A DNA stretch of 5,128 nucleotides, taken from NCBI GenBank assembly GCA_028709355.1, contig JAQVXF010000101.1:1-5128 (forward strand). The letters run 5' to 3'. The first letter of the stretch is position 1. Each line of letters begins with the position of its first letter. This stretch comes from Syntrophomonas sp. GTDB taxonomy: Bacteria > Bacillota > Syntrophomonadia > Syntrophomonadales > Syntrophomonadaceae. This document shows, piece after piece, positions 1 through 5,128 of this stretch. Below the pieces are notes generated by a model. That model was not told where the DNA came from, searched no databases, and saw only the letters and a program-made list of their open reading frames with translations. The position numbers were made by a program, and so were the translations under genes.

Positions 1-1194
1 AAGGAGCTATTTTTCACCGGGGTACTGAACGCCTCCCGCCTGGATATCTTTCAGATGGAAACATGGGGGCAGCTGTTTCCAATCTTGGCCTGGATAGCCA
101 GCACCTTCACTTTCGTCTATTGCCTGATATTTGTCACCAAGACATTCCTGGGCAAATATCGGCCCCAGAAATTGGAGAAGAAACCCAGGGAGGTATCATG
201 GGGGATGATACTGCCGCCGTTGCTGCTGGCTGTACTGGTGGTCCTGTTTTTCTTCTTCCCTAATGAAGTGGCTGGTTTTCTGCTGTTCCCGGCCATCGCC
301 TCGATCTTGCCTGGTTTCATCGATTCCGGCCCGGGAGTTGTTGTAATCTCGGCGTGGCATGGTTGGACCCCTGAATTGCTTATGACCTTGGGGGTGGTGA
401 TCGCGGGAAGCATCCTGTTTGCCGTGGTGCGGGGCCGAAGTGATTTTTATCGCCGCTTACCGGAGCAGTTCAGCTTGAATTTTCTTTATGACCGATTCCT
501 GGTCAGGAGCACAGAAATATCCTTCAGCTCCATTAATGCATACATGACCGGGGTGTTGCGCCATTATCTGCTCTATATTCTTGCCTTCCTGGTACTCGTT
601 CTGGGGGTGGGGATGTGGCGACTGCAATGTTTTGCGTTCACCCCGGGCGGCGACAGCCCGGTTAGTCTCTATGAAATTATCCTGGCCCTGGTGTTGATAG
701 TGGCCGGGCTGGTGGTCCTGTGCTCTCGCAATCGTTTGAGCGCCATCATCGGAATGGGAGTGATGGGTTACATAGTAGTGATGTTTTTTGTTATCTTCCG
801 GGCTCCAGATCTGGCCTTGACTCAACTGGTCGTGGAGACGTTCACAGTGGTCCTGTTCCTCCTTTGCTTTCATTTCTTACCCAAAATGGCAGGCCACATG
901 GAACCCCTCGCCTTCAGAGCGGGCAACCTGATTGTGTCCCTGGCCGTAGGGGCGCTGGTGACGGTTGCGGTTTTGACTGCCCAGTCCAGTCGTTCATTTG
1001 CACCGATTTCCCAATTTTATACGGAAAAGGCTTATGAGTTGGCGGGAGGTAAAAATATTGTAAATACCATTTTGGTTGATTTCCGTGGTTTTGATACCAT
1101 GCTGGAAATCCTGGTGTTATGTATGGCAGGCCTGGGCGTATATACGCTTATATCGATTCGATGCGCGATGGGGGATGACGATGAAAACCCATAG
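1..1194 (+). CDS. mrpA: MrpA, Na+/H+ antiporter subunit A, C-terminal 397 residues (5' end cut by window edge)
   Basis: MrpA is the largest subunit of the Mrp Na+/H+ antiporter, a membrane complex; it carries an antiporter-like domain related to NuoL plus C-terminal extensions. The frame is open from base 1, so the ATG at 55 is internal, and roughly the first half of the protein (full-length relatives have about 800 residues) lies outside. Fragment residues 1-6 read KELFFT, the loop near the end of the antiporter-like domain, and about ten hydrophobic segments follow. Residues about 225-300 form an MbhD-like domain with APDLALTQLVVE (268-279). Residues about 305-390 form an MbhE-like domain with GGKN, then DFRGFDTMLE, where D365 and E369 match the Asp/Glu pair reported as important in Bacillus MrpA. 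The acidic tail (GDDDENP) is cytoplasmic by inference. The last 14 bases overlap mrpB. Identification is very secure; nothing looks broken. Confidence 0.96.
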   Translation, partial: KELFFTGVLNASRLDIFQMETWGQLFPILAWIASTFTFVYCLIFVTKTFLGKYRPQKLEKKPREVSWGMILPPLLLAVLVVLFFFFPNEVAGFLLFPAIASILPGFIDSGPGVVVISAWHGWTPELLMTLGVVIAGSILFAVVRGRSDFYRRLPEQFSLNFLYDRFLVRSTEISFSSINAYMTGVLRHYLLYILAFLVLVLGVGMWRLQCFAFTPGGDSPVSLYEIILALVLIVAGLVVLCSRNRLSAIIGMGVMGYIVVMFFVIFRAPDLALTQLVVETFTVVLFLLCFHFLPKMAGHMEPLAFRAGNLIVSLAVGALVTVAVLTAQSSRSFAPISQFYTEKAYELAGGKNIVNTILVDFRGFDTMLEILVLCMAGLGVYTLISIRCAMGDDDENP

Positions 1195-1630
1195 TATGAT
1201 TTTGCTGACGGTAACCCGGGTGGTGGTTTTTGTGATCATGATCTTTGCCGTCCAACTGTTCCTAATGGGGCATAGTCGTCCCGGGGGCGGATTTGTAGGG
1301 GGACTGGCTGTGGCAGCGGCAGTAGTTCTGCTGTACTTGGCCGCTGATGTCAAGACCGTACAGCTTGGAATTCCCTTGGATTTCAAGGTGTTGGCATTGA
1401 CCGGGGTATTGATCGCGGTAGCTACCGGAATGGGATCCTTGATATTTGGACAGCCCTTTTTAAGTCATGCGTTTGGGCATTTCGCTCTCCCCCTTTTCGG
1501 TTCTACCGAGCTTACCACGGTGGTCATCTTCGATACCGGGGTGGGGCTGGCCGTTCTGGGTACCGCCCTGACTATTATTGACACTATCAGTGAGGACATC
1601 AGCGAGGATATTTGCAGATGGAAACGTTAA
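1181..1630 (+). CDS. mrpB: MrpB, Na+/H+ antiporter subunit B
   Basis: MrpB is a small integral membrane subunit of the Mrp antiporter, homologous to the MnhB/MbhF family. The product has 149 residues and four hydrophobic segments (about 8-28, 38-56, 68-90, 112-135). The family signature HSRPGGGFVGG is at residues 31-41, at the end of the first membrane segment; the Pro and Phe in it correspond to residues found important in Bacillus MrpB. I chose ATG 1181 because GGGGG at 1170-1174 lies 6 bases upstream. ATG 1175, two codons earlier in frame, is possible but sits directly on that purine run. It overlaps mrpA by 14 bases and mrpC by 13, implying translational coupling. The C-terminus ends in a duplicated Ser-Glu-Asp-Ile element followed by CRWKR. 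The separate mrpB marks this as a group 1 operon. Confidence 0.95.
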   Translation: MKTHSMILLTVTRVVVFVIMIFAVQLFLMGHSRPGGGFVGGLAVAAAVVLLYLAADVKTVQLGIPLDFKVLALTGVLIAVATGMGSLIFGQPFLSHAFGHFALPLFGSTELTTVVIFDTGVGLAVLGTALTIIDTISEDISEDICRWKR

Positions 1631-1956
1631 TGGCGGTAACCATTGGGATACTATTCTCCATAGGGGTGTACCTGTTGCTGTCCAGGACCCTGCTGAGGAT
1701 TATTTTGGGTACCTCGGTCATCGCTTATGGCGTAAACCTGCTGATCATTACCATGGGAGGCTTAAATAAAGGTGGGGCACCTATACTGGGGGGTGAAGCC
1801 AGTTCCTATGTGGACCCACTTCCCCAAGCCCTTATCCTCACCGCAATCGTTATCAACTTTGCCGTAACCGCTTTTTTACTGGTGTTGGCCTACCGGACCT
1901 ATTTGGTCACCGGGACTGACAACATAGACGAGTTACGAGGTATTGATGATGAATAA
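1618..1956 (+). CDS. mrpC: MrpC, Na+/H+ antiporter subunit C (NuoK-like)
   Basis: MrpC is a small membrane subunit homologous to complex I subunit NuoK/MnhC. The protein has 112 residues, the usual family length, with three membrane segments (about 5-22, 27-47, 70-92). The highly conserved stretch DPLPQALILTAIVI is at residues 66-79; T75 in it matches a Thr reported as important in Bacillus MrpC. The C-terminal tail is hydrophilic and acidic (DNIDELRGIDDE). ATG 1618 is preferred because GAGG at 1604-1607 is 10 bases upstream and because the resulting METLMAVT matches the start of Bacillus relatives. A TTG at 1612 and an ATG at 1630 are in frame but less favoured. The gene overlaps mrpB by 13 bases and mrpD by 8. 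Confidence 0.95.
   Translation: METLMAVTIGILFSIGVYLLLSRTLLRIILGTSVIAYGVNLLIITMGGLNKGGAPILGGEASSYVDPLPQALILTAIVINFAVTAFLLVLAYRTYLVTGTDNIDELRGIDDE
1937..1941 (+). promoter_or_regulatory. Ribosome binding site of mrpD
   Basis: GAGGT within the mrpC 3' end lies 7 bases before ATG 1949 and only 4 before ATG 1946. The spacing prefers the second of the two adjacent ATG codons. Confidence 0.7.
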
Positions 1957-3448
1957 TATCGTGATACTGCCGCTGTTGATACCGTTGGTGGCCGGATTGT
2001 TGATGGGGATCGCTCGAGGAAACATTCCCCTGCAGAGATGGTTGAGTGTTTTGTCCTGCTTGTTTGCCGGGGCCGCCTCTCTATTACTGGTTAAACAGGT
2101 TTTCGAGCAGGGGATTCAGACCCTGGCGATGGGTGGCTGGCCGGCTCCATTTGGTATCGTACTGGTGGCGGACATGCTGTCCTCTCTATTGCTGGTGACC
2201 ACCAGCATTGTCTCTTTGGCTTGTCTATTATTCGCCTTTCGAACGATTGGCTCGGAACGGGAGCAGTATTATTTCTATCCCTTGGTACAGTTTTTGATAA
2301 CTGGTGTCAACGGTTCCTTTTTAACCGGAGATCTGTTCAATCTGTATGTCTGCTTCGAGGTTATGCTGGTCGCCTCGTATGTGCTGCTTACTCTTGGCGG
2401 CACCCGTTCGCAGTTGACTGAGGGCATCAAATACATGGTGATAAATGTATTCGCCTCCAGCCTTTTTTTAATAGCCATAGGATACCTGTATGCGGTGGTC
2501 GGCACCTTGAATATGGCGCACCTCTCGATTCGTATCGCTGAGATAGGACAAACCGGATTCACCACTTGGGTGGCCGTCCTGCTGATTATGGTATTTGGCC
2601 TGAAGGCGGCATTGTTTCTTCACTTTTGGCTGCCTGGTTCCTATAGCGCACCCCCTGCAGCTATTGCGGCTATTTTTGCCGCCCTCTTGACCAAGGTTGG
2701 GATATATGCGATTCTGCGATTGTTCAGCTTGGTTTTCTATCATCAGTTGGGAATTACTCACGGACTGTTAGCGGTTATGGCCGCACTCACCATGATAGTA
2801 GGGGGCATTGGAGCTGTCGCTTATTGGGACATCCGCAAGGTTTTGGCTTACAATGTCATTATCGGGGTAGGCTTTGTAGTGTTTGGATTTTCCTTGTTTA
2901 CACCTGCTGCCCTTACTGGTGCTATCTACTACCTGATCCACGATATGTTGATGAAAGCCCTGTTGTTTCTGCTAGGCGGATGTGTGATATGGATAACTGG
3001 CAGTGGGAAGATCAGGGAGATCAGCGGGCTGATAAGCAATCATCCCCTGTTGGGTTGGTTGTTTTTCGTGACCGTCCTGGCTTTGACCGGAATTCCTCCC
3101 TTGAGCGGTTTCGCCGGCAAGTATATCATTATCCGGGCTAGCCTGGCTGGGGGCACCGACCAGCCAGGCGGATATTTTTTGGCGGCTATCGGCTTATTGT
3201 GCAGCCTCATGATCATGTATTCTTTGCTCAGAATATTTCTGCATAGCTTCTGGGGAGAAAACACCCTCAGCCTAGACATGGAAAAGGGCAGCATCCGTGG
3301 ACTTCTTTCTCCATGCTTGCTCTTGATGGCGGTCGGGGTCTTTTATGGAGTGGGGGCCGAGCTGGTTTATCCCTATATTGAACAGGCGGCCGTAAGCATG
3401 CTGGATCCCGATTTATATATCCGAGCGGTATTGCCCGAGGTGATTTAA
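1949..3448 (+). CDS. mrpD: MrpD, Na+/H+ antiporter subunit D
   Basis: MrpD is the second antiporter-like subunit of the complex, related to NuoL/M/N, and is thought to carry proton or sodium translocation across the membrane. It has 499 residues, normal for the family, and about fourteen membrane segments (Proton_antipo_M domain roughly 125-420). Key residues are at the positions known from Bacillus MrpD: F136 and E137 in the fifth membrane segment and K219 in the seventh; K249 and K336 are the later conserved lysines of the proton channel. The ending LDPDLYIRAVLPE is typical. ATG 1949 is chosen because GAGGT at 1937-1941 lies 7 bases upstream and MNNIVILP matches relatives; ATG 1946 is one codon earlier. 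The loop around residues 398-410 (SLAGGTDQPGG) is about five residues longer than in my recollection of B. subtilis MrpD and coincides with a perfect inverted repeat. The stop abuts the mrpE start. Confidence 0.97.
   Translation: MNNIVILPLLIPLVAGLLMGIARGNIPLQRWLSVLSCLFAGAASLLLVKQVFEQGIQTLAMGGWPAPFGIVLVADMLSSLLLVTTSIVSLACLLFAFRTIGSEREQYYFYPLVQFLITGVNGSFLTGDLFNLYVCFEVMLVASYVLLTLGGTRSQLTEGIKYMVINVFASSLFLIAIGYLYAVVGTLNMAHLSIRIAEIGQTGFTTWVAVLLIMVFGLKAALFLHFWLPGSYSAPPAAIAAIFAALLTKVGIYAILRLFSLVFYHQLGITHGLLAVMAALTMIVGGIGAVAYWDIRKVLAYNVIIGVGFVVFGFSLFTPAALTGAIYYLIHDMLMKALLFLLGGCVIWITGSGKIREISGLISNHPLLGWLFFVTVLALTGIPPLSGFAGKYIIIRASLAGGTDQPGGYFLAAIGLLCSLMIMYSLLRIFLHSFWGENTLSLDMEKGSIRGLLSPCLLLMAVGVFYGVGAELVYPYIEQAAVSMLDPDLYIRAVLPEVI
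3141..3180 (+). repeat. Perfect 10-bp inverted repeat followed by a T run, inside mrpD
   Basis: GCCTGGCTGG at 3141-3150 is the exact reverse complement of CCAGCCAGGC at 3160-3169, with a 9-base loop. Five bases later comes a run of six T (3175-3180). The GC-rich stem plus T run resembles an intrinsic terminator. It lies wholly within the mrpD reading frame, and the T run is offset from the stem by GGATA. Whether it acts as an attenuator cannot be told from sequence alone. Confidence 0.6.
3437..3444 (+). promoter_or_regulatory. Ribosome binding site deciding the TTG start of mrpE
   Basis: GAGGTGAT is an eight-base match to the complement of the 16S rRNA 3' end. It lies 4-5 bases before TTG 3449, within the last codons of mrpD. 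It supports a TTG start directly abutting the mrpD stop. Confidence 0.85.
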
Positions 3449-3931
3449 TTGTCCTTTCAGCTATTACTGAATATATTTCTTGCGTTCTTGTGGATGCTGC
3501 TTCGGAATACCTGGAGTGGGCTGGACTTTTTGGTGGGTTATCTGGTGGGATTGGTGCTGGTCTTCGGGATGCGGCGATTCTATCCTACCCCTTTTTATAT
3601 GGGCAGGGTGCTGGCGCTGGGCAAGCTCATGGGCCTTTTCAGCAAGGAATTGATGCAGTCTAGCTTCTTCGTAATAAGGCAAGTCCTCAGCCCCCGGATG
3701 AATTTTGCCCCGGGAATCCTTAAGCTTGACACCAGGCTAGAGGGTGACTGGGAAATAACCGCCCTGTCGTTGCTGATTACCCTGACCCCGGGGTCCGTAG
3801 TGGTTGAGGTGGGACCGGACCAAAGGTGTCTCTATGTTCATGTCATGGACAGTGGTGCTGCCGGACACACTCTCATCCCTACTGTCTATGCCTATGAACA
3901 AGCGATAATGGGGGTGACGCGGGATGTTTGA
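3449..3931 (+). CDS. mrpE: MrpE, Na+/H+ antiporter subunit E
   Basis: MrpE is the subunit with an N-terminal membrane part and a C-terminal soluble domain; in Bacillus it supports assembly and full antiport activity. The protein has 160 residues. Hydrophobic segments span about 4-18 and 25-41, with a more amphipathic stretch at 53-80. The soluble domain contains the signature SLLITLTPGSVVVEV (107-121), in which T113 and P114 match residues reported as important in Bacillus MrpE, then LYVHVMD (128-134). The start is a TTG immediately after the mrpD stop codon. It is supported by GAGGTGAT just upstream and by the match of MSFQLLLNIFLAFLWM to the N-terminus of relatives; the next in-frame ATG would remove the first membrane segment. 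It overlaps mrpF by 8 bases. Confidence 0.95.
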   Translation: MSFQLLLNIFLAFLWMLLRNTWSGLDFLVGYLVGLVLVFGMRRFYPTPFYMGRVLALGKLMGLFSKELMQSSFFVIRQVLSPRMNFAPGILKLDTRLEGDWEITALSLLITLTPGSVVVEVGPDQRCLYVHVMDSGAAGHTLIPTVYAYEQAIMGVTRDV

Positions 3932-4208
3932 CCGATTGTTGGGGCTGGCGTTGTTCCTGCTGGCCATTTCAGTAACCATATTGTTGCATCGGATAATAAA
4001 AGGTCCCTCCATGCCAGACCGGGTTCTAGCACTGGACGCCATCGGTATCCACCTGATAGCGATGATGGCGGTTCTCTCGATTTCCTTGCGAACCTCAGCC
4101 TTCTTCGAAATCATGCTTTTGCTGGCTATACTTTCATTTATCGGTACCGTGGCTTTGACCAAGTTTATCGAAAGGGGTGTTCTGGTTGAATACGACCGCA
4201 ATCGGTGA
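3924..4208 (+). CDS. mrpF: MrpF, Na+/H+ antiporter subunit F
   Basis: MrpF is a small membrane subunit of the Mrp complex. The product has 94 residues, the family's usual size, with three membrane segments (about 4-22, 36-54, 59-82). The hallmark loop KGPSMPDRVLALDAIG is at residues 26-41; the two Asp residues (32 and 38) are strongly conserved, and D38 lies at the start of the second membrane segment, where an ion-path role has been proposed. The tail EYDRNR is shared with Bacillus relatives. GGGGGTGA at 3910-3917 sits 6 bases before the ATG. The gene overlaps mrpE by 8 bases and mrpG by 23, so it is almost certainly co-translated with both. Confidence 0.95.
   Translation: MFDRLLGLALFLLAISVTILLHRIIKGPSMPDRVLALDAIGIHLIAMMAVLSISLRTSAFFEIMLLLAILSFIGTVALTKFIERGVLVEYDRNR
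4172..4179 (+). promoter_or_regulatory. Ribosome binding site deciding the TTG start of mrpG
   Basis: AAGGGGTG inside the 3' part of mrpF ends 6 bases before TTG 4186. This spacing favours TTG 4186 over the in-frame GTG at 4177, which lies within the purine run itself. Confidence 0.7.
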
Positions 4209-4545
4209 AATATTGGCCGCGCTCCTGGTATTGACCGGCAGTTTGGTTAGTCTATTGAGTGCAGTAGGGGTGTTTCGGTTTCCGGATGTGTACAACCGCT
4301 CCCACGCCGCCTCCAAAAGCTCCGCCCTAGGGGTTCTTTTTATTTTGCTGGGCACATTTTTGTATTTCGGATTGGCCAGGGGAACGCTCAGCGTGCGCCT
4401 GCTGTTGGTAATATTCTTCGTTTTTATGACTGCGCCCCTGTCAGCTCATCTGGTCTGCAGGTCCGCACATCGATCCGGGGTGAAGCTGGCCGGTGATAAT
4501 CCTCGGGACGACTTGCAGGAAGTGATTGGACTAGATGATGCCTAG
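4186..4545 (+). CDS. mrpG: MrpG, Na+/H+ antiporter subunit G
   Basis: MrpG is a small membrane subunit and the last gene of the operon. It has 119 residues and three membrane segments (about 7-29, 44-66, 69-92). The family signature RFPDVYNRSHAASKS is at residues 31-45, and TAP at 82-84 contains the Pro matching the one reported as important in Bacillus MrpG. A soluble tail follows, with D108-D109-L110 as in relatives. I chose TTG 4186 because AAGGGGTG ends 6 bases upstream and the protein then begins like known MrpG. An in-frame GTG at 4177 would add three residues but overlaps that purine run and lacks its own site. The gene starts 23 bases inside mrpF, and its TAG stop overlaps the stop of the convergent minus-strand gene. 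Confidence 0.95.
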   Translation: MNTTAIGEILAALLVLTGSLVSLLSAVGVFRFPDVYNRSHAASKSSALGVLFILLGTFLYFGLARGTLSVRLLLVIFFVFMTAPLSAHLVCRSAHRSGVKLAGDNPRDDLQEVIGLDDA

Positions 4546-4578
4546 GTATCGACGGTGCGGCATTCCATGAATACCAGG
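4541..4578. repeat. Imperfect inverted repeat over the shared stop codons of mrpG and the convergent gene
   Basis: CCTAGGTAT (4541-4549) pairs with ATACCAGG (4571-4578) to give an eight-base-pair stem with one bulged A at 4544 and a 21-base loop. It covers both TAG stops, which share the palindrome CTAG (4542-4545). No T run follows on either strand, so it is not a classical terminator. This is a structural observation only. Confidence 0.35.
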
Positions 4579-5114
4579 TACTTGTCACCGACGACCTCGC
4601 GCCGGATATTGGTGTTGACTGCATAACACCATTCAACCAGCACCGAACTGTTGGCGAAGATGGCCTCCCGGTGGGTGGATCGGATCTGGGCTGCGTATTT
4701 GAGCAACTCATCCACTTCGGCCTGCTCTAAGAAGTTTCCATTACCGTAAACGCTGAAATCATCGTTTCGGTGGTTGACGATTATGGTCACGTCCTTGTGG
4801 CCGCGGGTGGTGAGGTTCCAGAGATCCTTGTCCACTGCTTCGATTATGGTACGGTTCTCCTGAATGTCTATCATCCCGCTTTTGATGGCCAGAAAGTAAG
4901 GATAGTAGACCACCAGATCCTCCTCGGAAAAGCTGGCCAAGAATTCCTTGCCTTTTGCCTGGGCTTCCTCGGCGGAGACGCCGATTACCCGGGGCAAGTT
5001 GAAGTCTTTGCCGGTCTGTACTGCTACCCTCACCGTCCACAGCAGTTCCGGATCCAGGTTTTCCTTTCCGGTGAAAGGACGCCACGGTATCGAAGGAATC
5101 TTCATCTTTTCCAA
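4542..5114 (-). CDS. Unidentified soluble protein, about 190 residues, convergent with the mrp operon
   Basis: I do not recognise this family. The long open frame runs against mrpG and has no membrane segment or signal peptide, so a cytoplasmic location is inferred. From the TTG at 5114 it encodes 190 residues. Visible features are a proline- and tryptophan-containing start (KIPSIPWRPFTG), an alpha-helical, acidic middle (SAEEAQAKGKEFL, residues 47-59), a hydrophobic aromatic stretch LVVYYPYFLAIKSG (67-80), and WNLTTRGHKDVTIIV (99-113), which looks like a beta strand edge. The end, LVFMECRTVDT, is also strand-like. It has single C163 and C185, so no metal-binding cysteine cluster. The frame stays open to the window edge, so the start may lie further upstream; AAGGA 9 bases before TTG 5114 favours that start over ATG 5105. 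It reads as a real gene because of its length and protein-like composition, with no evident link to sodium transport. Confidence 0.72.
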   Translation of the reverse strand: MEKMKIPSIPWRPFTGKENLDPELLWTVRVAVQTGKDFNLPRVIGVSAEEAQAKGKEFLASFSEEDLVVYYPYFLAIKSGMIDIQENRTIIEAVDKDLWNLTTRGHKDVTIIVNHRNDDFSVYGNGNFLEQAEVDELLKYAAQIRSTHREAIFANSSVLVEWCYAVNTNIRREVVGDKYLVFMECRTVDT

Positions 5115-5123
5115 TTCATAAAA

Positions 5124-5128
5124 TCCTT
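5124..5128 (-). promoter_or_regulatory. Possible ribosome binding site of the minus-strand gene
   Basis: On the minus strand, AAGGA at the very edge of the window stands 9 bases before TTG 5114. It is 18 bases before ATG 5105, which is too far. The call is tentative because only five bases are visible and the frame is still open here. Confidence 0.4.

Noticed and set aside
55..57. ATG at 55 as start of a short membrane protein
   Set aside because: The same frame is open to base 1, the upstream codons (KELFFT) fit MrpA, and no ribosome binding site precedes the ATG.
643..661. Inverted repeat CCGGGC / GCCCGG with a 7-base loop in mrpA
   Set aside because: Only six base pairs, no T run after it, and lying in a GC-rich Pro-Gly-Gly codon stretch; expected by chance.
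457..873. Long minus-strand open frame opposite mrpA
   Set aside because: Its translation is rich in His and Gln and has low-complexity character typical of an antisense shadow of a hydrophobic gene; no start signal and full overlap with a confident gene.
1076..1180. N-terminal extension of mrpB from the upstream in-frame ATG at 1076
   Set aside because: It would overlap 119 bases of mrpA, has no homologous N-terminus and lacks a ribosome binding site; the conserved MrpB start is near 1181.
3737..4201. Minus-strand open frame opposite mrpE and mrpF
   Set aside because: Covers two confidently identified subunits, with no recognisable protein features or binding site.
4759..5085. Second minus-strand open frame in another register of the last gene
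   Set aside because: Shadow frame rich in Arg, Gly and Gln inside the larger, more protein-like frame 4542-5114.
1..5128. Search for an undescribed multi-gene system, CRISPR array, mobile element, tRNA or riboswitch
   Set aside because: The sequence is filled wall to wall by seven known antiporter genes and one unknown gene; there are no arrays of direct repeats, no transposase-like frames and no intergenic space for RNA elements.

Overview
This window holds most of an Mrp (also called Mnh, Pha or Sha) multisubunit Na+/H+ antiporter operon, read left to right, followed by one gene on the opposite strand. The order is mrpA (only its C-terminal 397 codons), mrpB, mrpC, mrpD, mrpE, mrpF and mrpG. 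This is the classical seven-gene 'group 1' arrangement, with mrpA and mrpB as separate genes. The subunit sequences resemble those of Bacillus-type Mrp. The ribosome binding sites are strong and purine-rich (for example GAGGTGAT before mrpE), and TTG start codons are used repeatedly. I infer a Gram-positive Firmicutes host, perhaps an anaerobic clostridial lineage rather than Bacillus itself, from mildly divergent sequences of balanced to slightly GC-rich composition. The species cannot be named from this window.

Layout: 1-1194 mrpA C-terminus (end of the antiporter-like domain plus the MbhD-like and MbhE-like extensions); 1181-1630 mrpB; 1618-1956 mrpC; 1949-3448 mrpD; 3449-3931 mrpE; 3924-4208 mrpF; 4186-4545 mrpG; 4542-5114 (minus strand) a soluble protein I do not recognise, possibly continuing past the right edge. 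There is no intergenic space anywhere. Each mrp gene overlaps or abuts the next, and mrpG and the minus-strand gene overlap tail to tail by 4 bases. No RNA genes, mobile elements, CRISPR arrays or regulators are visible. The operon promoter must lie upstream of the window.

How the genes work together: all seven Mrp proteins assemble into one membrane complex that exports Na+ (in some relatives other cations) in exchange for protons. MrpA and MrpD are the two antiporter-like subunits, related to complex I NuoL/M/N. MrpB, C, F and G are small membrane subunits, and MrpE is needed for assembly and full activity. Residues that mutagenesis work in Bacillus Mrp found important are kept here, in MrpD (F136, E137, K219), MrpE (T113, P114), MrpC (T75) and the D/E pair near the MrpA C-terminus. 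The visible part of the complex therefore looks intact and functional.

The window is mostly an ordinary housekeeping or stress operon; I see no new multi-gene system. The points worth a second look are a terminator-like hairpin with a T run inside mrpD, the shared CTAG stop site with an overlapping imperfect hairpin between the convergent genes, the TTG starts of mrpE and mrpG, and the unidentified minus-strand protein.
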